A stretch of 64,000 bases of DNA from Zingiber officinale (GCF_018446385.1 NC_056000.1:37671511-37735510); one strand, 5' to 3'. Counted from the stretch's first letter, positions 21,571 to 34,607 are shown. Notes: generated from the sequence alone by a model not told the origin. A program made the numbers and translations.

Positions 21571-22501
21571 TGGGTCAGCGGGACCGACAAGAGAGGGTTG
21601 AATCACCTGAAATAGAAAAATATACCCTTCCTCTATCCTTGGACTCAGATTAGTAAGGTAATTAGAAACAGAAATAACAACCTAAAGAATAAGTAAAAGG
21701 CTACTGTTTACTTGGTTATAACCTAGGTAGTTGTTAATCCAAGATGGTTAAAAAGCTCACTAAGAATCTCCTTCTATGAAGGCGAAGAAGCCTTTTACAC
21801 ACAATAAAAGCTCATAAACGACTAGAAATGTGATTATAGCAGTTGTTAATTTCCTAAGTCTAGGGGTATTTTTATAACCCCTAGAAAATCTTATCCGTGG
21901 CTTGAAGGCGCCTACAAAAGGGTTGGAGGGCGCCTCCAGCGAGATGCGATGGATAAAGATTTATCCATTGCCAACGGCTAACTTTCTAGTCGAAGGAGCC
22001 TTCCATGCTCATGGAGGGTGCCTTCCATACTCATGGAGGGTGCCTTCCATGCCCATGGAAGGCGCCTCCAGCCTGAAGGTTGCAGAGGCGCGGGGGCGCC
22101 TCGAAGGCGCCTTCAATGTCTTTTGAAGGCGCCTCTAGCAGCAAGTATAGTCTCCATACGCTCTTCTGCTACTCCAATCGCCTGGGTGATTGCGGTCAAC
22201 CGAAATAGGGCTCACCCAAACCCAATTACCGGCCTTCTCCTCAAGCAGGCTTCCGCTCCGACTTCTCGTCCCTCTAACGTCGCGTATGTTTTTCTCATCC
22301 ATCGGTGTACTCTTCTGCAACACCTCATCCCTCAGATGCACCGAGCCTATCGTCTCCCTTCCCGTGCCATCTTTCTCGATAGTTGCGTCTTCTGCTCGAC
22401 TTCCTATGCTCCTAAGCTCCTGTGCACTTAGACATAGGGATCAAACCAAAATAGGATCTAACTTAACTTGGTTGATCACACCAAAATAACCACGGGATTC
22501 A
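21571..22501 (-). repeat. 3' LTR of the first gag-only element (left copy)
   Basis: Ends TG..CA. At 21900-22140 it holds a cluster of GGCGCC-centred palindromes such as GAAGGCGCCTTC and a twofold 'ccttccat..catggagggtg' tandem. The purine tract AAAAAGGGAGAGATTAT (minus strand, 22518-22502) adjoins it. Confidence 0.8.
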
Positions 22502-23539
22502 ATAATCTCTCCCTTTTTATGTGCATCAATCCAAGTTCAAGTTAGAGTAATAACGAACAAGATGCAATAAAAGAATTTGCAAAACAAATATTTTAAGCAT
22601 AAAGTTGCAAATAAAAGAAATAACAACATATGATAAAATAGAGTTAGTAGAATTCAAAAAATTCTAACTCCCCCTAAACTTGTACTTATTCCTTCCCCTT
22701 TGATCACATAAAAAAAAATCACGAGGTCCAACAATAAAAATATAATAGAGTTAGCAAAATTCAAAAAATTCTAACTCCTCCTAAACTTGTATCTATTCCT
22801 CCTCCTTTGATCACATCAAAAAATAGGGTACAATAAGAAAATAACTAAAATTTAAAACAATAAGTTATGAAGTTTTTAAATAATCGACAAAGATTGAAAA
22901 TATTTCATTAATTTCACAAGCTTATCAGTTTGTTAATTAAATATTCAATTCAGTAATTGGCTTCTAGACTGTGGTGAGGCACTAGACCTTCTTGGTTATT
23001 AGATCATCAACCACTTTTAAACAAAGCCTCTTAAAGAATTTAAACATTTAACTTTTCTGAAAGCCTTAGATTCAAAGAACAAATGTTAATCTAAGTATTA
23101 TTTTGAAACCCAATATAGGTTCCTTCCTACTGGGTTAACTAAGAATCTAGGGGGTACATATATTTTGAGAATTCTTCTAAGTTGTCTCTAATGTTTTCTA
23201 ATATATCGATTTAACCTTCCATAAATTCTAAGTTTTAATTTTTGAAAGTTATTTGGTTTTAAGGATACACCTTTTTTCAAACTTTTGTTTTGTATTTTCA
23301 ATTTATCATTTTCTAACTTTAAATTGTTAAATAATTCTAAGAGATATGTTTTTGCTAAGTTCAATTTTAACTCAGCATTTTTCTTTTTCTAATTTTACTA
23401 AATATTTAGAAAGAATTTTAATAAAATTAAAGGACTGGTTAGGAGATAGAGCACGTACCTTACTTACCTCAATTTCTGATGCTCCCTCTTCATCACTGCT
23501 TTCTTCTGATGACCCTCTCTCTTCATTGATGTTTATCTA

Positions 23540-24485
23540 TGAGCTGATTTCATCTTCTACTTGATGGTTGGCCATTAGGGCTAATCCTGAGAATGCCTTA
23601 ACCTCAGACCCAGAGGATGGTGATTCATCCCATGTGGCCTCCAGGTTCTTGTGTTTGGAGGATGTTGGTCTTTTGTACTTTTCCTTTTCCTTTTCCTTCT
23701 TCTTTAGTTTAGGGCATTCATCCTTGATGTGCCTTTCTTCATTGTAGTTGTAACAATGGATCTTCCTTTTGCTTCGATAATCCTTATTCGTCTGTGATTT
23801 AAATTTATTAGATCGAATAAACTTATTGAACTTTCTTACCATTAGGGCAGCTTCGTCTTCATCAATAGATTTTTCATAGTCGAAATCGTTCGTTCTTGCC
23901 TTTAGGGTAATGTTCTGGCTCGGTCTCTTTTGTCCTACACACCAAGATTTGTGTAATTCGAAAACGGAAAAGAGATTGTCTAGAGTACTTACCTCGAGAT
24001 CCTTTGAGATATAGTAGGAGTCTACTATAGATGTCTATTCTGGTGTTCTTGGGAACGCATTTAATGCATACCTTTGTGCACCCTGATTCGTTACCGTTTC
24101 TCCGAGGTTTGACAATCCAGTGATTAACTCCTTGAGTCTTCCGTGTAATTGTGCTACTGATTCTCCTTCTTCCATCCGGAGGTTCGTCAGTTGATTCCGG
24201 AGCACGTCCTGTCTCGCAAGCTTTGTTTCGGAAGTTTCTTCGTGCAGTTCTAAAGTTCTCCCAAAGTTCCTTTGCTGAGTCATAATCTCCGATTCGATTT
24301 ACTTCTTGGGGTGGAAGTACGTTGATTAGGTGGAACTCGGCTCGTCCGTTTGCTATGAAGTCTGCTTGCTCCTTCTTGGTCCACTGAAATTCTTCTTTTT
24401 CTTCTCCTTGGGGGGTTTCTAGAGCTACAAAATTGTATTTAATTATTAGCAATATTTCAAAATTGGTTTTGAATAATACCTCCAT
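23540..24485 (-). pseudogene. Broken Copia gag with defective zinc knuckle
   Basis: The minus-strand frame from about 24485 shows a Copia gag (UBN2) start (FQWTKKEQADFIANGRAEF, DYDSAKELWENF). A frameshift near 24250 moves it to the frame reading LRNQLTNLRMEEGESVAQL and LKELITGLSNLGE, and a stop follows at 24035. Beyond that the frame resumes to the zinc-knuckle region CYNYNEERHIKDEC, where the second Cys is Tyr and the conserved Gly is Arg. It ends near 23540. With a frameshift, a stop and a damaged knuckle this gag is not functional. 22519-23536 is AT-rich non-coding interior. Confidence 0.8.
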
Positions 24486-24599
24486 TCATTTCTTCTATAA
24501 CGTAAATTCTCCCTCGAATTTTAGTGGATAGATCGTTGGTCCGACCATCGTCTTAATCTTGATGCTTCAGTCGACGGTTAGTTCTTCTGAGGCGGTTGG

Positions 24600-24613
24600 G
24601 CTCTGATACAACT
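24600..24613 (-). promoter_or_regulatory. Primer-binding site of the first gag-only element
   Basis: On the minus strand TTGTATCAGAGC follows the LTR end CGTAACA. It differs by one base from TGGTATCAGAGC, the initiator-tRNA-Met site used by plant Copia elements. Confidence 0.75.
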
Positions 24614-25549
24614 TGTTACGTCAGCGGGGCCGACAAGAGAGTGTTGAATCGCCTGAAACAGAAAAATATACCCTTCCTCTATCCTTGGACTCAAATTAGT
24701 AAGGCAATTATAAACAGAAATAACAACTTAAAGAATAAGTAAAACGCTACTGTTTACTTGGTTACAACCTAAGTGGTTGTTAATCCAAGGCAGTTGCAAA
24801 GCTCACTATGAATCTCCTTCTCTGAAGGCGGAGAAGCCTTTTACATACAATGAAAGCTCAGAAAAGACTAGGAAAGTTATTACAGTAGTTGTTGTTAATT
24901 TCCTAGGTCTAGGTGTCTTTTTATAGCCCCTAGAAAATCTTATCCGTGGCTTGAAAGCGCCTACAAAAGGATTAGAGGGTGCCTCCAGCGAGGCGCAGTG
25001 GATAAAGATTTATCTACTGCCAACGGCTAATTTTCTAGTTGAAGACGCCTTCCATGCTCATAGAGGGTGCTTTCCATACTCATGGAGGACGCCTTCCATG
25101 CCCATGGAAGGCGCCTCCAACCTGAATGTTGCAGAGGCGTGGGGGCGCCTCGGAGGCGCCTTCAATGTCTTTTGAAGGTGCCTCTAGTAGCAAGTATAGT
25201 CTCCATACATTCTTTTGCTGCTCTGATCGCTTGGGTAATTGCAGCCAACCGAAATAGGGCTCACCTGAATTCAATTTACGGCCTTCTCCTCGAGCAGGTT
25301 TCCGCTCTGACTTCTCGTCCCTAGAACGTCATGTACATTCTTCTCGCCCACCGATGTACTCTTTCGCAACACCTCATCCCTCGGATGCACCGAGTCTTTC
25401 GACTCTCTTCCCATGTCATCCTTCTCACTAGCCCCGTCTTCTGCTCGACTTCTTATGCTCTTAAGCTCCTGCACACTTAGACACAGGGATCAAATCAAAA
25501 TATGACCTAATTTAACTTAGTTGATCATACCAAAATAACAATGGGATCA
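24614..25549 (-). repeat. 5' LTR of the first gag-only element (right copy)
   Basis: 936 bp, counterpart of 21571-22501, with the same GGCGCC palindrome cluster at 24950-25195. Confidence 0.8.
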
Positions 25550-25576
25550 ATTATACTATATATAACTACATGACCT

Positions 25577-25602
25577 TATATATATATATATATATATATA
25601 AT
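25577..25602. repeat. (TA)n microsatellite
   Basis: Thirteen TA units, directly right of the Copia LTR. Confidence 0.95.
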
Positions 25603-25724
25603 TCACCCTTAAAAAATTAAAGCTTTAAGTTGTATAATTTACTTCTATTTAATTTCATTCTTGCTCATGCATTAAAAAATTATTTAATGTATTTTTTTCT
25701 TTCATGTATTGTTTACGTAAAGGA

Positions 25725-26200
25725 AAAATTTTAATGGATTAGAAATAACTCTAATCGATTAGAAAACTTTTAATTGATTACTTAAGTTTTTTAATTGATT
25801 GATAAATGATTTTATCATGAGTTTAAGATTGTTAATTGATTAGATATTAACCCTTATCGATTAAAAATATGAATTGATTAATTGATTGATTCCAAATAAT
25901 CTATTGTGATTTCAACATGTTAATCGATTAGGAAAAAATTTTAATCAATTGATAGTGAAAATTTATTGTGACTTAAATCTTTTAATCAATTGAAAATTTA
26001 CCACTTTATTGATAGCCTGAATCGATTGATTTGATTGATCATAAATTGATCCTTTATTCGATCCCCTCATCCTAATTGATTGGTGAAATTCACCTATTGA
26101 TTTGTGTCAACTGAATTGATAAGATCAATCAATTCCTATCAATTTTGTTTATTATTTTAGGCTTGATAATCGATTGGTTGACCAAGTCAATCAATTGAAT
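25725..26200. repeat. Cluster of (T)AATCGATTA-type palindromic words
   Basis: About twenty variants of attgatt/aatcgatt occur, several self-complementary (taatcgatta). The style matches the palindromic islands inside the LTRs elsewhere in the window, so this may be the remains of a Copia LTR, but no ends were found. Confidence 0.5.
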
Positions 26201-26428
26201 CATCACGATTTGACCTAAAAAATTAAGTTAAATACAACGATTCTCCCACCATTCTTCATGTTCTTCATAGAAACATGAAAAACTTGGAAAACAATGATAT
26301 ATTAGGTTTTTCTTATATGATTTTTGACAATCAAAAAAATTATGGTATACTAGGAAGACTTGATATAGCACACAAACAATAAATCGATGAAAAACTTAAC
26401 CTAATAGCCATGAAAATGATGAAACACG

Positions 26429-26952
26429 GAGCTCTGATACCACATGTTAGTTCTTATAAAAATTCAAGCTACATGAATTCTAAACACCGGATAAAAACTT
26501 GTACATAGGAAAATAATAACAAGAAAGATCTAGTTTCATCATGAATATGACATAAAAAAGTAAATGCATAAGTATGAAAGAGAACCTAATTGAAGAGTCA
26601 TTATCCTTGTCATTTAGTGTCGTCTGAAAGATCCTGAGGAAAAAGAAGTGGAAGCAAACAGGAAAGATCTTCTTTTGATGCTAGGGTTGATGGCACCGAA
26701 AAACTCTAGGTTAATGGGGAACCAAGAGCTCTGTTAAGATTACCCTAAACCCTTGAGGGTCTCCCCTTTATATAGGAATCCGTTATCAACCCATAAATGA
26801 TAATGGATTAGGCCAAAGTGTTCTACACATTGAACGCATCCAATAGCATGAAACTCAATAAACATAAATTAGATCACTTTAAATAGTTTGGATTGTATTT
26901 ACATGTTCAACTTATATATAAGTCTACCTAATAGGGATAATAAAATCCAACA
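26429..26952 (-). mobile_element. Copia LTR with adjoining primer-binding site, minus strand
   Basis: Read on the minus strand an LTR of about 508 bp runs from TGTTGG (26952) to CTAACA (26445). Two bases on, TGGTATCAGAGCTC (26442-26429) is a perfect Copia initiator-Met primer site. The rest of the element would lie to the left, but no gag or pol is recognisable there. A 5'-end relic of a Copia element. Confidence 0.7.
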
Positions 26953-27230
26953 CGCCTTGCTTACTCATCCCCATGACCTTTCCTTGTCATTGCTTGTGGC
27001 CAGAGCCTCACCCCCAGAGGCATAGTCATCAACATGACCGCCCTTGACCGTGGTAGCTATGACCAGATCGACGTGTCCTGCATATTGACACCGAAGGCAA
27101 GCAACTATAAATTGAGGTCTTGCTTGAGACGCTCAAGCATGGCCTCGCACCACGCTTGGATAGACTACCTCTACCTCACCATCGGCGACATATTCTCTAA
27201 TATCGACGTCAACAATTAGACCTTCTACTA
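26953..27230. other. G+C-richer, coding-like island of unknown origin
   Basis: This 280-bp stretch stands out from AT-rich surroundings. A 61-codon frame from 27034 (MTALDRGSYDQIDVSCILTP...) is open to a stop, but it matches nothing I recognise. It may be a captured or decayed gene fragment. Confidence 0.3.
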
Positions 27231-27645
27231 TGACTCCAAAATTTTAAATGTTTACGAATTAGATATTACTATCGATAAATTAACTTAAATTTTCATAAAT
27301 AATAAAAAATATTTAATAAAAAATAAAATTTGATGAAATATAGTAAAAGATGAGATGATAATTAATGTAATTGCACAAAATGAACTCGGGCTTCTTTTAT
27401 GGCATCTTTGGCATACTCCGCCAATTCAGGATCAGCCCATCTCTAATCTTTGGATTCATCCCTGATCTCGTGATAAGATATAGATGGATAAATCATGGGA
27501 CGCGGTACTTTGTATGAGGGAGATTATAAAAAAAAATTATTATTAGTTGTCAGGAAATGTGAGCATGACATGGGAAAGGGCATTTTTTATTTCGATGGTG
27601 GAAAATGACAAGGATGATTTCCATGCAACGAGAATTTAAACTTAT

Positions 27646-28103
27646 GCTCTGTTAAGCGTGGAAAGAAAGAAAAGGAATTTATGGTGGAAAATTATTCTCA
27701 AAGGAAGAGAAGAGAAAGGGTAAAGAAATTCCTTCCTTTGTATTCTTGTTTATCTTCATTGAGGAAGATGGATACATGCGACGTAATTTTATAAACAAAA
27801 AAAAGGTACATGCGTCATTTTTTTGGTACGTGGTGTAATTTTGCAAGTTAAAAAGGATACATGTGTCATTATTTTTTGGTATATGGTGTAATTTTGTGAA
27901 TGAAAATGGGTACATGCGTCATTTTTTTTTTATCCGCTGTTTTTCATCCGATTTTGAGGTGATCAATTTTGGCTTCAAAATCATCCGTGGATGAATTGTG
28001 TTTCTCTTTCATCTAAAAATTTCAATGAAGTAAACGGTGAAAACTTTTCTCCTATAGAAATTTTTCTTTGATTTTATTTTCTGCTCTCTTAAGTAAACAG
28101 AGC
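27646..28103. mobile_element. Possible MITE with GCTCTGTT ends
   Basis: GCTCTGTT at 27646 is mirrored by AACAGAGC at 28096. The adjoining inner sequences are loosely complementary (gaaagaaaagga against aaaattt..ttctcc). No convincing target duplication was seen. It contains a tandem of about 63 bp, nearly three copies, at 27770-27930 (ggtacatgcgtcattttttt). 27231-27640 holds AT-rich DNA with nothing recognised. Confidence 0.35.
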
Positions 28104-28747
28104 GTGTTAGGATATTTTCAAACGTCCATATATTTCAAACCACCAGTTACGCTAGATGTCATAGATCCATTTGTGGGTCCTTGATTTACCTGATGATCAA
28201 TTTGCGGGATTGAATTATCCATCTTCAGAACTAATTGGACCTAAGATCATGATATTTAAATTAAAAAATAGTAAAGAGTATTTTGTCCGATAAATATAGT
28301 CAATTGGTTAATAATGATGAAAATTTTTAAAATTTGCAAAATTGTTTGTATTATAATATAATAAATAAGAGAAAATAATTGTTTTCTTTATAATTTTATT
28401 TTGTAAAATATTTCCCTATAAACAAATAAACATAAATTTCAAATAGATAGAAAAAAAATTAATGATAAAATCATGTCACTCTTATTAGTAAGGTACAAAA
28501 TAATAATCATAGTCTAATATCATTTCATACGATAATAAATTCAGTAATTGCGTTCATCAATAAATCTTTGACCTAAAATATAATTGATGGATATGTTCCT
28601 CTTCGTTCCTCTAAAATATAATTAATATTTAAGTGTATAAGTTAAAAAAGATGAATTAATTTGTTTATAATTTATTTTTAAAAAAATAATGATAACATGT
28701 TATGTCATCATAATATAGTGTTAATTATTTCAAAATTTTAAATTAAC

Positions 28748-28788
<41 letters not shown>

Positions 28789-29400
28789 TGTTGGTTGGTT
28801 TTATATTTTTATTTTAAAATAACTCACCAGCCAACCCATTAAATAAAACTAACTACTATATTCTTATATATATTTAAATAATTTTTTTATTTTATTATTG
28901 TCAATCAAATATTTTTTTTTATCTTTTCTTCCTTAATTAATACACATTTTATCGTGGCCTTAAATCAGTTTATTGATGACCTAAATATATATGTATACCA
29001 TTTTAATGATGCATCTCTCAAAAATTTCCCTCAATAACCACTATTTTATTTTATTTTTTTATGTTGTCTATCCTTTTATTCATTTATGAGACTTTTTATC
29101 TCTTACTTATATTCCATCATTTTATAAAACTTCCATTTAAATTGTAAAAGTATATTACAATCATAAAGAGCACCTAACATTTTTCTTCATTTTAAGTATT
29201 TACCCATCATACTTGTATCAATATGTAAAACATATCTCTATCAAATTCTCCACCTTTTTATAAAAATAAATCTAAATACGCTCTCGATTAAAATAACTTG
29301 TAATCACTTATCTTAACTATAAATGAATCATGACACTATTTTTGAAAAGGAAAAAAAAAAACTATATCATGGTAGATTGAATGATAACTATGTCGATTGA
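28104..29400. other. AT-rich spacer with a (TA)n run
   Basis: No gene or element ends were recognised. A (TA)17 microsatellite lies at 28752-28785. Confidence 0.6.
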
Positions 29401-29650
29401 TTATTTTCGATAACGATAAGGTGGTTGAAAGCCTACACACAAATGAGGCAGATGGATACATTTTGAAGCTTGCTCATTCTCACAAATATGGCAATTATGT
29501 AAACGATAGCCGCATACACAATCCAAGTTAACCTGAAGCTGCTACCACTACATACAATTAGAAAAAAGTTCTGACCAGGCTTAAACTTTTGCCGAAAAGG
29601 AACTGGCCATGGCTGACCGAGCTCATGGTGAGATGTCACAAAATCAATGC

Positions 29651-32600
29651 TCAAAAGACAGAAATATCTCCTACAAACTGTGTGATGGCCTCATTCGCCT
29701 TCTGAGATGTTGATCTTTCTTCTCTTTTCTTCTTTTCTCTGCAGAAGAGACATTCAACAGTAGCTACATTAGCATTCTGTAGTGTGGATCCCAATCTATG
29801 TGGCGCCCTCATTCTAACTACTGAAATTTGTAGATGCAAACATAATTTTAATTTTATCGCAGAAAACTTTCAGTTTACTGGAACAGTAGTATCGAGGAGG
29901 GCCATATGGAGTTTCACTAAACTTATTGTTCAGTGATGAGGGAGAGAACATAATACACAGCTTTAGCTAGTTGCGGTATTGATGAAATTAGAAGAGATTT
30001 GAAGACAACGAAAGAACATAATTTACCTGTCCACGTATTCCTTCAAAAGCTCCTTAGCTTGTACTAATTTCGACAAAAGATTGCGGTATACATCGAGATC
30101 TCTATCAACACTATGCTTATTTATATGCAAAGCGGCACAGAGCTGCAAAACAACAAAGGTTTGAGTTAATGCTTGACAGAAGTAATCTTCCTGAATTAAG
30201 AATGCATAAGATAACAGAGTCAGGATCCTTCAAATGAATGATCTAGGATATGAATCAACAATCACAGCCTCATAATATGAAATTTTATTCTAGAAATTAA
30301 CTACAAAAGCTTGAAGGGTTATATACAGGTCAAACTCTTGCATCATGATTCCTAGTGATGCATAGTTTCTGAATAAGATGTAGCCATGTTATTTGGAAAA
30401 AAAAACATAACTTTCTCATATGAAGCTTTGTGTGAAGAATCCAAGTAGGTATCTAAAGCTCATAAATCTAACCACAACAACCATAAATAATGAAATGAAG
30501 GTGTATGTAAGTCTACAATATAATAAATGATGATACAAAATACATGGCTCAGTGTGAACAAAAATGCAACTCCATTGCCTATTTTTAAAGAAAATAGAAT
30601 AGGCAAATTCAGTGTTAGTAAAATGCAAAAGCATTACATGCAACAATTTGAGCATAGAAGTGAGGCAATTTCTCCCAGGCACAAGGAAGGTGTTAAGGTG
30701 TGTGCAACATACCATAGTGTGCCTATAACAAAGTATCAAATGTCTTTTTACCTTCATATATCGATAGCCATTTTTATGTTTGTGTTTCCTCCATGATCTA
30801 TCACAAGACAAAGTTGAAGTGTCTGACAACTTTGAACTTTTTCTTGATAACAATGAATAATAATTTCGCCATCATGGTTAATATGTCAGACATTTAGATT
30901 TTATAATTGATTATTTTAGATTGATTTACTTGCTAATAGATGATTTAAACTGTTATATTCTGGTGACTTTATGCCACATGTCATGTGTGTGTATATATAC
31001 TACAGTGTGGGCTTCATTTTTCCTAGATTTTCACTTGCACCTTCACTCTACAACTTCTTACTGCCTAGTAGCATTAAGTGAATTTAAAATAATACCACAA
31101 ATTAGACAGTAAACAAGAAAAATGAATCAAAAAGGAACCAGTAAGTGAAATGTTAGTTGATGTGATGGAAAAGGGACTACTTTCTCAAGCACTGTAGGCT
31201 CAGTTGCATTAGCCAGCTCAAGCAAACGGAAAAGTCCAATAGCAAAGAAACGACTATAGCTAAAATTTCCATTGCCCTGTGCTCGCTCTGAGATATCTTT
31301 CAAAATGGCTTCTACTTCTCCTTCTCTAGAGGCAAAATCTACCAAAGAACTAGGAGTCTGAGATGAAGCCCACTCTTCCAGTTTCTTTGCATCAATTCTG
31401 CATAAGCGAAAGTTAATCTGTATTATCAGAGAAATTAAAATTCATCTGAAGGCCTGAACACTATTATGGAATAACTTTGGAATACAAATATCACAGAAAG
31501 ATGGGCTTAGGTTAAGCAAAGTGGATTTGTTTAGCTAAAAATTCAGTGACCTGCCCACGTCAGAAAGGAGGAACCTTACTCTCGTGCAAAGGCTTGCCGG
31601 GACAATTCTCAAGCATGGATAAATTTTAAAAATTATCTGGTAGGGTTGCAATAATACCAAGTACCTGTACTGTTCAGGATCCTCCTTCAAAGCTTTGATA
31701 TATGATTGGAAGATGGCATCTCTATCCTCACTGCTGGGGAATCCTTCCATCAGTTGTTCATATACAGTTACAAAGCCAAGCGCAAAGACAGCATCATACT
31801 GATAAGTGGTTTTGTATCTCATCAGATGTTGCTGCACAAGAAGCTCCTGCAACACATTATTGTATATGCTTGGAATCGGTCGTTTGTATGCTTTGAGAAA
31901 ATTCAATTTCGTCTCTGATACGGTGGGTGGCACATCTAATCAGTAAAAAAAAAATGAAAGGATAATAAAGATATTAATGAACAAGTTCATCTCGTAACTC
32001 TTGCCTAATTGAACATGAAACAAGAACAGGAGGAATAATATATGGTAATTCTTTTTATCACCAAGCAACAAGAAAAATCTGAGTGCCCTCAATATCACAA
32101 AACAGCTATACAGCTTTCTATGTTCATTTTTCTAATGAACAGCAGACATTAGTGAAAAGTTGAACATAATTTACATAATAAAACTGTGGAAATTCTGGAA
32201 AGATACCAAATACTGAATATTTAGAATAATCGAAAGGTGATATAGGAATGAAGTTGATGAACTAAAACATTCTTCAAGATCAAAATCCAACAAAAAGAGA
32301 GTTCAAGCGAATCAAATATGCACGAGAAGCAAATTAGTAAACAAGTTTGAATCGAGAAAACAAAGAGTTTCTGCATTCCAGTAAACGCACACGGCACACA
32401 ACCCCGAGCTTGTCGAGAAAGTCAGCTCAATCTACTACAGAGAATCAAATGGCAAACTATGTTATAGATTTAGTGGTACTTTAACAGTTAGGTGAAACAA
32501 TACCCATCAAAACCAATAAAAAATATACTATAAAGAAGGATGTTCCTTGCAACTGCGAAAAAAAAAATCCTAAAAGGGATTTGATTTCGCACGCTCGAAG

Positions 32601-32921
32601 TCTAAGCAGAGACAAACAGATTATAACTATGGCTAAAGATGAAAACTTGAAGTAAAATTTCATCAACCGCAGGCAAGACCGGATAGAGTCGAACAGTTTA
32701 TGTCAACAAAAATAGGGTTTAGTAAAACAAAAAGAAACAGGCTCACAGCTTGCAGCGGCCGCCACGCAGCGGACTACCATCCGAGTGCTGATCTTACGAA
32801 CTTCAAATCGAACTCCACGGAGGGAGGTAACAGAGGAGGAGCACACGCCGGCGAAGGACGGCCTTCTCTCTGAGGCATGTCTGCACGGCGAGGAGAAGGA
32901 AGCAGATGGAATGGAGGCCAT
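29651..32921 (-). CDS. THF1: THYLAKOID FORMATION 1 (THF1/Psb29), chloroplastic, five exons
   Basis: Five exons on the minus strand (32921-32747, 31935-31665, 31397-31181, 30142-30027, 29738-29651) join in frame through GT..AG introns. They give 288 codons, close to the usual plant length of about 290-300. Exon 1 encodes a Ser/Arg-rich transit peptide. Exon 2 has KAYKRPIPSIYNNVLQELL and YDAVFALGFVTVYEQLMEG. Exon 3 has FSYSRFFAIGLFRLLELA, exon 4 the VDRDLDVYRNLLSKLVQAK stretch, and exon 5 a charged tail rich in Lys/Glu. In other plants THF1 acts in chloroplasts in thylakoid biogenesis, photosystem II turnover and leaf variegation (FtsH balance). No stop, shift or splice-site loss was seen, so it appears functional. 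The 3' flank is plain AT-rich sequence. Confidence 0.96.
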
Positions 32922-33128
32922 TTGAGATTGTTCGGAGAGATCTCTGCAGATATGGCGTGAAGACTATGGTTGTTGGGGAAGGGCGGTGGTCGTCGGCGGC
33001 CTCAGGAATTGCATCGCGGGGAGGGAGAAGGCGAAGCAGAAACGGAAGGAGAAGGGTGTGAGGTGTGAGGTGTGAGGTGTGAGGTAGGGGAGCGCCTTAT
33101 CCCGGAATGGTTGACCAGTAACATGGTT

Positions 33129-33136
33129 CCACGTGG
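33129..33136. promoter_or_regulatory. G-box (CCACGTGG) upstream of THF1
   Basis: CCACGTGG lies about 210 bp upstream of the THF1 start codon, next to a second ACGT core (GGACGTCC). G-boxes are typical of light- and ABA-responsive plant promoters. Activity is inferred. An 8-bp tandem (GTGTGAGG, four copies) lies at 33055-33086 in the probable 5' leader/promoter. Confidence 0.5.
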
Positions 33137-33344
33137 ACGTCCATTCATTAGGTCCACATTTTATATATCCAACGGAAATGCGCGTCTCCTTCCCGTTATT
33201 TTAAATTTTTTAAATTTTCATATCTGACTATATTACTATTTTATTAAACATCTCAACCCTTTACTACGGTGAAAGATTAAGTCAAAATAAAATTACGTTA
33301 GATACTATAAATATTTTGACGACGTTTAAAAAATATACTCTTCT

Positions 33345-33345
<1 letters not shown>

Positions 33346-33422
<77 letters not shown>
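33346..33422. repeat. (TA)n(GA)n compound microsatellite
   Basis: About thirty TA units run into eight GA units at the left end of the long-TIR element. Confidence 0.95.
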
Positions 33423-33579
33423 CTTATGCTACGGTGCTTCTCTTGCGGTTCCGTGCGGTGAAGGCGTCGTGGCGATTCCACGTCACCCGCGTGAGAGGTA
33501 AGTTGCGTAAAAGGTGAGAGAAAAAAAAAATCGTGCAACCCTCATTCCTCTCCTCTTCCTCTCCCAAGCCCTAGCAGAA

Positions 33580-33890
33580 GCGCCGCTCAACCATTCGCAC
33601 ATTGCCTCTCTCGCCCCGAGCCCCTCTCCTCTTGCTCTCCTGCCAGCCCTAATGGAAGTGCTGCTCAACCCTTCGCACATCGCCTCTCTTGCCGCTAGCT
33701 CTCACTCGCCAGCCGCGGGCTCTCCCTTCGCACATCGCCTTTCTCGTCGCGAGCTCTCCCTCGCCAGTTGAGAGCTCTCCTTTCGCACATCGCCTCTCTC
33801 CCCTGCGTCGAGCCCTCTCCTGCTGCGACCTCTCCCTTGCCACCTGCGAGCTCTCCCTTCGTACATCGCCTCTCTCGCCGTAAGCATAAA
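33580..33890. repeat. Subterminal repeats, left side of the long-TIR element
   Basis: Recurrent 'cgcacatcgcctctctcgccg' style units with 'agctctccc', five or six imperfect copies. Open frames across them on both strands are low-complexity artefacts. Confidence 0.7.
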
Positions 33891-34607
33891 CACTCTGTCG
33901 TGATTAGCCACTGATCTCTATTCTCGCCTATGCGAGCTCTCCCTACGCTGCGATCAACCCTCAACACCAAACATCACAGCTGGCAGTCTCTTGCCCGAAA
34001 TTTGTTTTAGGGTTTTCGCCGGTAAAAGCTCCCTTTTTCTATTTAATGTTGATTTTTGAACTGTTCCCAACAAATAATGAAGTCGTTAATGATGTGAATG
34101 GATATTCTGACCAATGCCGCATATTTACTCCTATACTTCATCGCATTTCTCAGTAAATGAAGTCATTAATGATGTGAATGGGTATTCTGACCAATGTAGT
34201 GTCTTTGATTGAGAATGGGAAACCGGAGCTTTACTTATAGCTGATATAAGGACCTTTACCTTCTAATGCCTAAGTAAAATCCCAAGCAACCATGCATTGT
34301 CCTAATTAATAATTAGTCACCATGATCTAAGAAATTTGAGTACTCATAGCCTACCTGAGTAATTCTAACATGGTGCATATTTACTACATTATACTGGAAT
34401 TTATTAACTTTTAGATGTTTGAACATAGCCTTATGCACTACTTTAGTGTTTCTTTCATAAGAATTTGTTTCTGTATATTAAAATCATTTCTGTTTTATTC
34501 TGTTATTATACTTTAGATAACTGTTAGAGTTTAGTGTCTTTGTCAAGTTAATTGGAACAAATTTTATTTATTTTTCTATTGTTAAATATAATACGAGGGC
34601 GCCCAGA

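Larger units (their letters stand above)
21571..25549 (-). mobile_element. Gag-only Copia-type element (TR-GAG-like), minus strand, about 4.0 kb
   Basis: Two similar direct repeats (21571-22501 and 24614-25549) flank a 2.1-kb interior. Read on the minus strand the order is 5' LTR (right copy), primer site, gag, non-coding stretch, purine-rich tract, 3' LTR (left copy). No protease, integrase or reverse transcriptase is present, so the element is non-autonomous, of the kind called TR-GAG. The LTRs differ at many sites, which points to an older insertion. The flanks (TGCAT and ATTAT) do not form a clear target duplication. Confidence 0.8.

Noticed and set aside
22018-22489. 137- and 99-codon plus-strand frames in the first gag-only element's LTR
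   Set aside because: They lie in the LTR antisense to the element, include the GGCGCC island, and have a diverged counterpart in the other LTR without conserved reading frame.
30416-30853. 145-codon minus-strand frame inside a THF1 intron
   Set aside because: AT-rich intron sequence with no domain. The THF1 exon structure explains the region.
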